Shown piece by piece: positions 17,015 to 26,064 of a stretch of 64,000 bases of DNA. The notes beneath the pieces were generated by a model that was given only the letters and a program-made list of their open reading frames with translations, was not told where the DNA came from and ran no database searches. Position numbers and translations under genes: made by a program. The stretch is from assembly GCF_947491715.1 (NCBI RefSeq), contig NZ_CANLKR010000002.1:62001-126000 (forward strand), written 5' to 3'. The stretch is from an uncultured Shewanella sp. Its GTDB lineage: Bacteria > Pseudomonadota > Gammaproteobacteria > Enterobacterales > Shewanellaceae. The first letter of the stretch is position 1. Each line of letters opens with the position of its first letter.

Positions 17015-19405
17015 ATGAGTGTAATGCCAGAAAAAAAGGTGGGTATGAAAGGACGGGTATTGACTCGTCAGGGCGTTAATTACCATGATGACTACTACTT
17101 GCAATACTACATACAAACGCTCACGGGGGCTAGGCAAGTTTTAGTGAAAGAGGAGGTTGTCTGCTTTTGTAAAACTGAAGATGCTAAGCGTATTCAGGGA
17201 TTAATGCATGGCCGGAAAATTCGAGTACAGGTGGTAAAACTTAAAAACTTCCAAAATGATAATATCTCCGCTATTTACTCTTCCAATGTTTCCCTGCATC
17301 GGCAATTGACTCGAGTAGCAACCGATGCGGGTATTGCGTTATATGAAGCCGATATTAAAGCGGAGACTCGATTTTTGATGGAGCGATTTGTGACTTTAGA
17401 TGTCGAGTTTAGCGGTTGTGAAACTCAGCTCCCTGAGTTAGGTGATGTGTTTATTGCCAATAAAGCACGACAAGCCAATATAGAAATCGTTTTTAAAGCC
17501 ATTTCCCTAGATTTTGAGTGCAGTCCGCAAGGAGAGCTTTACAGTGCAGCTTTATACGGTAAAGGGCCGGACGGCAGTGTTTATCAGAAGGTGTTGATGG
17601 TAGGAGATAGTTTAAAGTATAAAAATAAAATTCTTTATATACAGTGGGTTGAAAATGAAATTGCATTGATCCATGCATTGATTCGCTGGTTTAACGTTTA
17701 TGATCCTGATTTTATTATTGGCTGGTCTGTGGTGAACTTTGATTTAGCACTGCTCTATAAACGCGCTAAACTCCATGGTATCGCATTGACTATTGGTCGT
17801 GGCGGTAACGAGATGGGGTGGAAAGTGGCGGATAAATATCGACCTGAAACCTTATTATTACCCGGTCGTGTTGTCCTAGAGGGAATTGATTGGTTAAAAG
17901 CAGCTTTTTATCAGTTTGAACGTTATGGACTGGACTTTGTGGCTCAGGCGTTATTGGGAGAAGGAAAAGCGATTGATCAGGTGGATAACAGGCTCGATGA
18001 AATAGTATATCTTTTTCAGCAAGATAAAATAGCCCTTGCCCATTATAATATCACTGATAGCCGATTAGTTTGGGATATTTTTGAAAAGACTCAGCTTTTT
18101 GATTTCGCCATCGAAAGAGCAAAATTGACAGGACTTGAACTGGGGCGTGTGGGAGGCTCAGTGGCGGCATTTAACTTTCTTTATTTGCCTCATTTACATC
18201 GCTCAGGTTATGTCGCACCAGTAATGCCTGACAGTGAATGTCCAGACAGTCCCGGTGGTTATGTCATGGATTCTAGGCCTGGATTATATCAAAACGTGTT
18301 GGTGCTTGACTTTAAAAGTTTATATCCATCAATTATCCGTAGCTTTTTAATTGATCCTAAAGGGTTAATTGAAGGAATGAAAGGGAGGGAAGAAGAGACT
18401 GTCGATGGTTTTTTAGGCGCAAAATTTTCACGGAATAATGCCATTTTACCTAAAATAGTGGCCAATCTTGCTGTGCAAAGAGAAAAAGCAAAAAGCGAAG
18501 ATAACGCTCCCTTATCCCAAGCGATTAAAATTATCATGAATTCTTTTTATGGCGTGTTAGGTTCGAGCGGATGTGTATTTCATGATCCGCAACTGGCGAG
18601 CTCAATCACCTTAAGAGGGCATGAAATCATGAAGCAAACCCGCGCTTGGATCCAAGATTATGGATATCAAGTGATCTATGGTGATACGGATTCTACTTTT
18701 GTGTGGCTAGGGGAAAACCCTCCTAGTTCTCAACAATCGATCGATGATTTAGGCCAGCAACTAGCAATGATGATCACAGATAAATGGTCTGATAAGTTAA
18801 AAGCTGAGTGGCAATTGGACAGTTTTTTAGAATTGGAATATGAGTGTCATTATCAACATTTTTTTATGCCCACCTTACGTGACTCTAAGGAAGGGTCAAA
18901 AAAGCGTTATGTTGGGGCGATAGCTCACCATGATGGTTCACTCAATATGGTGTTTAAGGGCATGGAGCAAGTACGAAGTGATTGGAGTCCGATTGCGAAG
19001 CGTGTTCAATATGAACTTTACCTAAGGTTATTTCAGGGGCAGGATGTTGTCTTTTTTTTGAGAAAGACGTTGCAGGATTTAACAAATGAGTCTCTTAATG
19101 GTGAATTAGTGTTTACTAAGCGTTTAAAAAGAGATGTGTGTGATTACAAAATTAAGTCTGCGCCGCATCTTGATGCAGCAAAACGTTTATCTCAATGGAC
19201 TGAAGATGCAAATTATTTAAAGAAAGGTACTCGAGTTGACTATGTGATGACAATCAATGGCGCCGAGCCAGTGGGTTTGAGGCGCTCTAGAATCGATTTT
19301 GATTATTATATCGAAAAACAATTGTCACCGATTGCTGAACCAGTACTGACAATCTTAAATAAAAGCTTTAGTGAAGTTGCAACAAATCAAATTATGTTAA
19401 TTTAG
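17015..19405 (+). CDS. polB: DNA polymerase II (family B)
   Basis: A 796-residue repair polymerase with 3'-5' exonuclease. Exonuclease motifs: SLDFECSP (the acidic pair Asp-x-Glu is kept although the usual DIE reads DFE), YDPDFIIGWSVVNFDL and YNITDSRLVWDIF. Polymerase motifs: DFKSLYPSIIR (motif A), KIIMNSFYGVLGSSG (motif B), YGDTDSTFVW (motif C), and KKRYVG. It functions in translesion synthesis and fork restart and is SOS-induced in E. coli; a clear LexA box was not found here. The ATG at 17015 follows GAGAGTTGAG; an in-frame GTG at 17003 is an alternative. Divergent from dinG with ~170 bases between. Confidence 0.95.
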   Translation: MSVMPEKKVGMKGRVLTRQGVNYHDDYYLQYYIQTLTGARQVLVKEEVVCFCKTEDAKRIQGLMHGRKIRVQVVKLKNFQNDNISAIYSSNVSLHRQLTRVATDAGIALYEADIKAETRFLMERFVTLDVEFSGCETQLPELGDVFIANKARQANIEIVFKAISLDFECSPQGELYSAALYGKGPDGSVYQKVLMVGDSLKYKNKILYIQWVENEIALIHALIRWFNVYDPDFIIGWSVVNFDLALLYKRAKLHGIALTIGRGGNEMGWKVADKYRPETLLLPGRVVLEGIDWLKAAFYQFERYGLDFVAQALLGEGKAIDQVDNRLDEIVYLFQQDKIALAHYNITDSRLVWDIFEKTQLFDFAIERAKLTGLELGRVGGSVAAFNFLYLPHLHRSGYVAPVMPDSECPDSPGGYVMDSRPGLYQNVLVLDFKSLYPSIIRSFLIDPKGLIEGMKGREEETVDGFLGAKFSRNNAILPKIVANLAVQREKAKSEDNAPLSQAIKIIMNSFYGVLGSSGCVFHDPQLASSITLRGHEIMKQTRAWIQDYGYQVIYGDTDSTFVWLGENPPSSQQSIDDLGQQLAMMITDKWSDKLKAEWQLDSFLELEYECHYQHFFMPTLRDSKEGSKKRYVGAIAHHDGSLNMVFKGMEQVRSDWSPIAKRVQYELYLRLFQGQDVVFFLRKTLQDLTNESLNGELVFTKRLKRDVCDYKIKSAPHLDAAKRLSQWTEDANYLKKGTRVDYVMTINGAEPVGLRRSRIDFDYYIEKQLSPIAEPVLTILNKSFSEVATNQIMLI

Positions 19406-19656
19406 GTGCTCCTATGTTGCTAAAGAGCTTTTTCAGTGTTCTAATTTGGTTTTATTGAATGGTGTTACATGGTTTCTTTAGTTAACGTGATGCGGAAATC
19501 TCAGTTTTTTGTAATATTCGTCTTTAAGTCGATACTTATTTGTTGCTAACATCTGAAGCAACAAAGGACGCGGAAAAACAACGGAATGATTAAAATAAGT
19601 TAAATATTAAGAAACAAATTTTAATTATACTAAAAACAAATAAGGTTAGGGATCAT

Positions 19657-20862
19657 ATGAAAAAGACTCTAGTTGCATCGGCATTAGCAGCAGTTATTTT
19701 TGTTCCATCAGCATCAGCAATTGAAATTTATAAAGATAATGAAAACGCAGTTGGTATTGGTGGTTGGATAGATGCGAAAGTGATCACGACTCAAGGTGAA
19801 ACTGACGTATCTAATGGTTCTAGTCGCATTAATTTTAATTTTACTCGTCAGTTGACTCATGATTGGAAAGCATTCTCAAAGCTTGAGTGGGCCGTGGATA
19901 TGGTCGGTAATACCAGTGTTGCTTATAATGATTCTAATGGTTTGACATCCAGTCGCAGTGAGTTTTTATCGAACCGTTTAGGATATGTGGGACTCAGTAA
20001 CGACACATATGGTTCGGTGGCAATCGGTAAGCAATGGGGTGTTTGGTATGATGTGGTTTACAATACTAACTTGTTAGGTTGGGACGGTAATACCTCAGGT
20101 ACTTATACTTATAATAAGTCCGATGGCTCTGTCAATGGTACTGGCCGTGCTGACAAAGCGGTACAATACCGTAATGCTTTTGGCGATTTTAGTTTTGCAC
20201 TGCAAGCTCAGCTCAAACAAGATACTTATACCACAGGTTGGAATGATAGTACGGGGACAAACAGCAATTTATTCGTGACATCTGAAAGTGTCCAGCAGCT
20301 GGATTATTACAATACTTATGGTATTTCGATGACTTACCAAGTGACAGATGATTTTGTGTTAACCGCGGGCGGCAACCGAGGTGAGTTTGATGCTTGGACT
20401 GGATCGACAGCAACCATTGCGGGTTGGACTAAGAACAATTATACCGACTCTATATACGGTGCGGGTGCCACTTATGGTAGCTGGAATGGTGAAGGTTTTT
20501 ATGCTGCAGCGAATGTTAACCAACAAAAATATCACGATACAGATCCAGCAGGTCGCTTGATCCCAGAAGCCGTTGGTTTAGAGTCTCTGTTCTCCTATAA
20601 ATTTGAAAATGGATTACGTCCACTTATTGCCTATAACGTATTAAAAGCGGATAGCAGTTATGGTGATGATTATAGCGGCGATACTTTCAAACGTGAGTTT
20701 TTAGTGGTGGGATTACACTATGTATGGACACCTAAAACGGTGGTTTATATCGAAGCTCGTAAAGACTTAAGTGACTCAAAGAGCAGTACTTCATCTATTC
20801 AAACGTTAATGGATAATGATGAGAGTGATGCTGTTGCGATAGGCGTACGCTACTACTTATAA
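19657..20862 (+). CDS. Outer-membrane general porin
   Basis: A 401-residue Gram-negative porin with a 21-residue signal peptide (cleavage SASA|IEIYK), the typical mature start EIYKDNENAVGIGGWIDAK, alternating beta-strand pattern, SNRLGYVGLSNDTYGSVAIGKQWGVWYD (eyelet/L3 approach region) and a C-terminal strand AIGVRYYL. Most porins end in Phe; this one ends in Leu. It forms trimeric channels for small solutes. The ATG follows AAGGTTAGGGATCAT. It has its own intrinsic terminator, then a group II intron relic. Neighbouring TonB receptors suggest an outer-membrane uptake region. Confidence 0.9.
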   Translation: MKKTLVASALAAVIFVPSASAIEIYKDNENAVGIGGWIDAKVITTQGETDVSNGSSRINFNFTRQLTHDWKAFSKLEWAVDMVGNTSVAYNDSNGLTSSRSEFLSNRLGYVGLSNDTYGSVAIGKQWGVWYDVVYNTNLLGWDGNTSGTYTYNKSDGSVNGTGRADKAVQYRNAFGDFSFALQAQLKQDTYTTGWNDSTGTNSNLFVTSESVQQLDYYNTYGISMTYQVTDDFVLTAGGNRGEFDAWTGSTATIAGWTKNNYTDSIYGAGATYGSWNGEGFYAAANVNQQKYHDTDPAGRLIPEAVGLESLFSYKFENGLRPLIAYNVLKADSSYGDDYSGDTFKREFLVVGLHYVWTPKTVVYIEARKDLSDSKSSTSSIQTLMDNDESDAVAIGVRYYL

Positions 20863-20887
20863 GCCTCTTTATACTGGCTTATCAATG

Positions 20888-20911
20888 AGCACCCTTTAAG
20901 GGTGCTTTTTT
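20888..20911 (+). terminator. Intrinsic terminator of the porin gene
   Basis: AGCACCC pairs with GGGTGCT around a TTTAA loop, followed by six T residues, 26 bases after the porin stop. The intron relic starts immediately after the T-run. Confidence 0.9.
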
Positions 20912-21551
20912 GTTTGCCCAGCGAAGCTGGCAGACCCGACAGGTCGAAAGAAACCTGTATCGCCCTGACTGAGGGGAAGATGATCCGAATGGCAAGGGCG
21001 TTGTTGGCTAACGGCAGGGCCTGAAGGAAGCCTGACATCGACTCTGAAATTCAGACACTTTTATTCAAGAGAGGACTCAAGGTAAAAGTGGGTGCGAGGT
21101 GGCAGATGATCCCGTAGTCGTGAATAAAGTCCAGCCGACGAAAGCCTGTAATGGTGTGGAGGAGAAAACTGGATTGATTAACAGCCCAGTTTGTTGGCAG
21201 TATTTGAAGCCAAAAGCTCGAATGTTAGGCGAAGGGGTGAAGCTTAATTTAAGTTTGTCATGGACAGGCGTTTTGTTTTCATAGGTACAGAAATCACTTT
21301 AGCCAATGAGGTCATTTCGACTGGAGTGTAGAAATCCCTAAAGATGACGGAGGCTCAAGAAGTCCATTAGCGAGTTGGGCGATGCCCAATAAATGGTTTG
21401 ATGAGCAGGGACTCTTTAACTTAGAAAAGGTAAAAACGGGATATGTGTTCAGTACGAAATAACTGAATGAAATTAAGCAGGAGCCGTATACGAGATCCGT
21501 ACGTACGGTTCTGTGAGAGGGATGAGACAGTGATGCCTCACGCTACTCGAT
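20912..21551 (+). mobile_element. Degenerate group II intron with internal deletion
   Basis: The 3' end carries domain V: GAGCCGTATACGAGATCCGT followed by ACGTACGGTTC, with the AGC catalytic triad and pairing GAGCCGTA/TACGGTTC. Domain VI follows, GAGAG ... CTACTCGAT, with a bulged A in CTACTC and a closing TGAG/CTCA helix. The 5' part (GTTTGCCCAGCGAAGCTGGC, then CCTGACTGAGGGGAAGATGA and GGGCGTTGTTGGCTAACGGC) looks like domain I helices. At ~640 nt it is far shorter than a mobile intron with a full reverse transcriptase (~1.9-2.5 kb). It begins right behind a terminator T-run, the insertion habit known for class C introns. Class assignment and 5' border are inferred. Confidence 0.75.
21310..21462 (+). 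pseudogene. C-terminal remnant of the intron-encoded reverse transcriptase/maturase
   Basis: Inside the intron an open frame of 50 codons ends at TAA 21460-21462 and reads ...VEIPKDDGGSRSPLASW then AMPNKWFDEQGLFNLEKVK. This resembles the final residues of intron-encoded maturases, which end shortly before domain V. A TGA at 21307-21309 closes the frame upstream and no reverse transcriptase motif (YADD) is found, so the rest of the gene has been deleted. Recognition is by general pattern, not alignment. Confidence 0.6.
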
Positions 21552-22103
21552 GTGTTCGCTTGAATAGTCGTTGCAAAAGAATACGACATTCATCATTTGT
21601 CTCTTCGTTTCCATCTCCACCTTTATCTCCACCTTTATCTCTATCTTCCTCTTTTTCTACGTCTTGTTCTCTACGAATAACGCTTATTGATAACCTTTTG
21701 GGCTAGTGATTTGGCATGATAAGTGGCATCGCTTGTATATCTAATCGTCCGCAGAGAAGGTTAGGACAATGCTAATGAGTTATTTTTGTTCTATATCAAT
21801 ATATTACTAATATTATTGTTTGGTGGGTTAGCCAGTTATTCCTAATATTATTCTCACTTGTTTGGTGATATTTACTGTAACTAATTCGTGATTTTATATT
21901 CCTCTTTCCTCTTTGGCTTTTATTCACACAAGTCTCAATTGTCAGTAATGATTGTGTTTGTAAAGGTTTTTTTGTTGATTAAATGTTTTTTTTGTGTTTT
22001 TATCTGTACCCGATGTATCAGATGTATCAAATGTGGCCCCAGAAGTTACTTTTAAAAATCTGAGTCGTTAAAAAAATAAAAAAAGTCTAGGGAGATTGAC
22101 TAT
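21552..22103 (+). other. Noncoding region between intron relic and TonB receptor 1
   Basis: No gene is supported. It contains a pyrimidine tract (about 21600-21660) with two tandem copies of TCTCCACCTTTA, an AT-rich stretch with repeated CTAATATTATT, and two tandem GATGTATCA copies at 22012-22029, 75 bases before the receptor start. The receptor promoter must lie here; no Fur box was found. Confidence 0.5.
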
Positions 22104-24923
22104 ATGTATAAGAATAATTATCTAGCCAATTCGGTTCGGTTTGCATTAATGAGTGCAGTGACAGCAAGTGCTATCACTGTCCCATCAGTTTTTGCTGCAG
22201 AAGCAGAAGAAAAAGCGGCTAAAGTGGAGCGCATTTCGGTAACGGGTTCACGTATTAAACGCTCTGACATGGAAACGGCAAGTCCAGTGACTGTGATTGA
22301 TGCATCGGCCATCCAAGCACTGGGTAGTGCCTCTATTGATGGCGTATTACAGCAGTTAACGGCATCTGGCGGTGGCATGACAAGTGCAACGACCAATAAT
22401 GGTGGCCGTGGTAATGCAACGGTTAACTTACGTGGGTTAGGTGAAGAGCGTACATTAGTATTAGTGAATGGTCGCCGTATGATCCCATCAGGAACAGGTG
22501 CCTCCTCTACCGTTGATTTAAATACGATTCCCGTGTCGATGGTTGAGCGTATTGAAGTATTAAAAGATGGCGCCTCAGCAACCTACGGCTCAGATGCCAT
22601 TGCCGGTGTGGTTAACGTTATTTTAAAGCGTGATTTTGAAGGGTTTGAGCTCAATGCGCAAACTGGCATGAGTGAGCATGGTGACGGTGATGAAACTATC
22701 ATCGATGTCACCATGGGTAACAGTTTTGACAAGGGTAACCTTGTGATGAACATTCAATACACTAAACGAGGTGAAACCGGCCAAGCCGATCGTGGTTATT
22801 CTTCTTGTCCTTTAGCTGAAAGTGGTGGTACTAGCCTCTATTGTGGTGGTAGCTCGACATCACTGGGCGGACATGTTACAGGGGATAATAACTTTGAAAT
22901 CACTAAATCAGGTACCGATAAATTTGGTAATCCGGTTTACGCTATAGGTGATGCTGGCTTTTATGGTGAGTATGTCGATGATGGTGCAGGCAATCCAACA
23001 TTTAAATACTTCGATGAGAATAACAAGAAAGCGGATTTAAGTGGTCGTGGTGGAACTTATCATGATTACATTTATGAAGGTGATAATAACGATAAGTTTA
23101 ACTATAATGAATACAGTTATTTATATACGCCACTTGAGCGTATTAACTTAACCACATCGGGCACTTATGAGTTATTTGATTCAATCACTTTCTTCGCTGA
23201 GGGCATGTACAGTAAGCGCTGGACTAACCAACAAATGGCACCAGAGCCAGTAGGTGTTGAATTTGCCTATAATCCTCTGAGTGGGAATGGTATAAGCATT
23301 CCTATCAATGATACGGTTTCTTATTCTCAAGCGGGTTGGATGAGTGATGCGCTTGTTGGCTCTGTTCAAACGGGTGAGAATGTAAGTTATGGCCGCCGCT
23401 TATTAGAGTCCGGTACGCGAAATTTTGCTCAGTCCGTGGATACTATTCGCATCGTAGCTGGTCTTGAAGGTGAATTCGATAATGGTTGGACATGGGATGT
23501 TGCTTTAAATAAAGGCCGTAATGATGCAACGTCAACCACTGAAAACTTGCATAATATGAGTGCCATTACAGATGATATTACTGCGGGAACGTTTGATCCT
23601 GTATTGCAAGCATCATGGTCAGGAGCCAACTTAGCGCAATATAATTATACTTCGATAGAAAAAAGTTACACTGAGATGGATATATACTCAGCCAACTTGT
23701 CGGGTGATATCATGGAGTTGCCTGCTGGTGAGCTTGGTTTTGCCACAGGTGTGAGCCATCGTAAAGAGTCGGCAGGTAAAACACCAGACCCAATTACAGC
23801 ACAAGGGTTAGGCAGTGATGATCGTGAAGAAGCAACATCGGGTTCTTATACCGTAAAAGCGGCATATCTTGAATTGGCTGTGCCGTTATTGAGTGAGCTG
23901 CCATTGGCACAACAAGTGGATTTAAGTGCCGCTATTCGCTACTTTGATTACAATACTTTCGGCGATGATAATACCTGGAAGTTAGGTTTAACCTGGCAAG
24001 TGAATGACAGCATCATGTTACGTGGTGTTCGCTCGACAGCTTTCAGAGCGCCTTCCGTGGATGAATTATATGGCGGAGCTGTTAATTCTTACAGCTTTAT
24101 CTCTCATGCTGCTTCAGCATTTGATCAAGCAAAAGTAACAGTGGGTGGCAATGAGAACCTTAAGCCAGAAGAAGCCAACATTACCACATTAGGTGTCGTG
24201 CTACAGCCTAGCTTCTTAGAGAACTTCTCGGCGACAGTGGATTATTTTGATATTGATATCACTAATGCCATTACTGAACTCGATGCTGATTATATTGCTA
24301 ATTTATGCGTGAGTGACACTGGTCAATTGCAAAATGGTGGTAATGCTGTTTGTCAAGATGCCAGTGTTTACGTTGCTCCAGATACACGCATTATTTTCAA
24401 TAATGGTCAACGAAATGTGGGCGGCGAAAGCACAACTGGTTTTGATATCAACATGGCTTATACCTTTGAAGGCTTAGGGCTTGATTGGAGAATAAATTCA
24501 GATACTACTATTATCACTAAATTTGAAACAACTGATCAAAATGGTACTGTGACGGATTATGCCGGTAAAATTACCAGCTCAAGTGATATTGGTGGCTATG
24601 CGAAATACAAATCTAATTTAGATTTGAGAGCGGCGGGTGATGATTGGAGTGCAACGTATCAAATTCGTTACATTGACGGTATGGAGTCAATGTCAGCTGC
24701 TTGTGATTCAGGATGTTATGGTCCTGAAACGGATGCGGTTTTCTATCATAACCTGTCAGGGACTTACATTCTTAACGAAACCGTTTCATTCGGTGCCGGT
24801 GTAAATAACTTATTTGACCAAGAGCCTGAGTATTACACAGGTTATAATTCGGCTAATACAGCACCTGCAATTTATGATGTACTGGGCCGTTATTACTACC
24901 TAAGAGGGACTGTAAGATTCTAA
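22104..24923 (+). CDS. TonB-dependent outer-membrane receptor 1
   Basis: A 939-residue receptor with an N-terminal signal peptide (through PSVFA|AEAEE), a plug domain beginning KVERISVTGSRIKRSDMETASPVTVIDASAI and containing VNLRGLGEERTLVLVNGRRM and ERIEVLKDGASATYGSDAIAGVVNVILK, and a 22-strand barrel ending DVLGRYYYLRGTVRF with the C-terminal Phe required for outer-membrane assembly. The plug type, with RRM/RRL and GSDAIAGVVN, is common in the large Alteromonadales receptors thought to import oligosaccharides or peptides. The substrate is unknown. GGGAGATTGACTAT precedes the ATG. No iron box in front argues mildly against siderophore uptake. Confidence 0.9.
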   Translation: MYKNNYLANSVRFALMSAVTASAITVPSVFAAEAEEKAAKVERISVTGSRIKRSDMETASPVTVIDASAIQALGSASIDGVLQQLTASGGGMTSATTNNGGRGNATVNLRGLGEERTLVLVNGRRMIPSGTGASSTVDLNTIPVSMVERIEVLKDGASATYGSDAIAGVVNVILKRDFEGFELNAQTGMSEHGDGDETIIDVTMGNSFDKGNLVMNIQYTKRGETGQADRGYSSCPLAESGGTSLYCGGSSTSLGGHVTGDNNFEITKSGTDKFGNPVYAIGDAGFYGEYVDDGAGNPTFKYFDENNKKADLSGRGGTYHDYIYEGDNNDKFNYNEYSYLYTPLERINLTTSGTYELFDSITFFAEGMYSKRWTNQQMAPEPVGVEFAYNPLSGNGISIPINDTVSYSQAGWMSDALVGSVQTGENVSYGRRLLESGTRNFAQSVDTIRIVAGLEGEFDNGWTWDVALNKGRNDATSTTENLHNMSAITDDITAGTFDPVLQASWSGANLAQYNYTSIEKSYTEMDIYSANLSGDIMELPAGELGFATGVSHRKESAGKTPDPITAQGLGSDDREEATSGSYTVKAAYLELAVPLLSELPLAQQVDLSAAIRYFDYNTFGDDNTWKLGLTWQVNDSIMLRGVRSTAFRAPSVDELYGGAVNSYSFISHAASAFDQAKVTVGGNENLKPEEANITTLGVVLQPSFLENFSATVDYFDIDITNAITELDADYIANLCVSDTGQLQNGGNAVCQDASVYVAPDTRIIFNNGQRNVGGESTTGFDINMAYTFEGLGLDWRINSDTTIITKFETTDQNGTVTDYAGKITSSSDIGGYAKYKSNLDLRAAGDDWSATYQIRYIDGMESMSAACDSGCYGPETDAVFYHNLSGTYILNETVSFGAGVNNLFDQEPEYYTGYNSANTAPAIYDVLGRYYYLRGTVRF

Positions 24924-24950
24924 TCTTGCCGTTATCTTGTTAGATATTCA

Positions 24951-24978
24951 AAACGTCGCCTAGTGCGGCGTTTTTTTA
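24951..24978 (+). terminator. Intrinsic terminator of TonB receptor 1
   Basis: AAACGTCGC pairs with GCGGCGTTT (one G-T pair), loop CTAGT, then seven T residues, 28 bases after the stop codon. Confidence 0.88.
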
Positions 24979-26064
24979 TGCCTTAATATTATGCATTTTA
25001 CTTGTATCTTTTTTCTCAATTTTCATTCCTTACTTTCATTCCTTCATCGTTTTTAAAAGGCAAGTGGGAGAAGCTTTGATAATGAAAGTGGCGAAAGTAC
25101 ATCAACTTTGCCTGCTTTATCGTTTGATGTTGACGTGGATATTTAGGCTTATATTCACATAGTCATGACTATGTATGGTGAAAATAAGCGCAGTTAAATT
25201 GATGTTACTTTATCTGAGGTATCTGACTGTTTATGTACTCGCGCCCTACTTTTGGCTAGATAAAGTGTGATGCCAATGTGAGTAATATATGTTTATTGAG
25301 TTTATATTCATTGTGAATCCAGAGGATGATTTAAATAACGATGTTGATTAGGGCTATTAAAATACCCAAAAGCATTAGTGCTAAGGTGGTACTTTTTAAA
25401 ACGGTCATATCAATATTTTTTAGAGTCATTGAGATTATAATAAAGTATTCATGTATCGATTTTATTGTTACGCTAAAATTATATTTTAGTTTTATTTTAT
25501 TTTTATATTCAATGTTATTAAAGCGGGAAATCAAGCCTACCCGTACAGTATTGACAGGTGTCATTCATGGGGCGGTATAAATTATTCACAGGAATAATAA
25601 CTGAATATTATGTGTGTTAAGCTTATTTGTTTTAGAGAGGTCTGGTTTTTTATATAAAAATTAAAATGAAAAATACTATTTGGTGTCATTATTTGGTATT
25701 AATACTTTATTGTGACTGCTGAGGTTTGTTTGCCGTAATATTCATAGAACGAATACTGTAAGCTTTAAATCTCATATTGGTTATTTATTCGTTTTTTATT
25801 CATTGCTTTTATTTTTATAACGTCTTTTTTTGTTTTTAATATCAGTGTTTTTAATTTTAAAAATTGACAAATATATTTCCCAAATGTTAATTATATGTTT
25901 GCTTCTTTAGCTCCAACCCACTTTTACGTTGAGTAAAGGAGAGTTAGCAAAAAGATACAAAGTCTATTTGTTATCTAATTACTCTTTTAATTATTTTGAA
26001 TAAATAGCTTGAGAGTAATTGTTGTAGGTAATTATGGAAATAATACATAAAATCATGGAGATTG
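24979..26064 (+). other. Long AT-rich intergenic region before TonB receptor 2
   Basis: About 1.1 kb without a supported gene apart from the inverted repeat at 25147-25189. Overlapping frames of 77-79 codons on both strands at 25331-25580 have no ribosome site and biased AT-rich composition. TTGACA at about 25865 with a TTAATT 17 bases on could be the receptor promoter, leaving a ~170-base leader. Confidence 0.45.
25147..25189. repeat. Nested inverted repeat between the two receptors
   Basis: The arms GCTTATATTCAC and GTGAAAATAAGC pair with one mismatch, and between them lies an 18-base perfect palindrome ACATAGTCATGACTATGT. It could be an operator or a cruciform/hairpin; it has no T-run, so a terminator is unlikely. 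Confidence 0.55.

Noticed and set aside
21099..21284. 61-codon frame in the group II intron
   Set aside because: It covers structured intron RNA domains and shows no similarity to a maturase N-terminus.
22118..22396. Minus-strand frame of 92 codons inside TonB receptor 1
   Set aside because: It is antisense to the signal peptide and plug of the receptor and reflects its codon pattern.
25331..25580. Overlapping 77- and 79-codon frames on opposite strands between the TonB receptors
   Set aside because: No ribosome site on either strand, AT-driven composition and mutual overlap; neither is a convincing gene.
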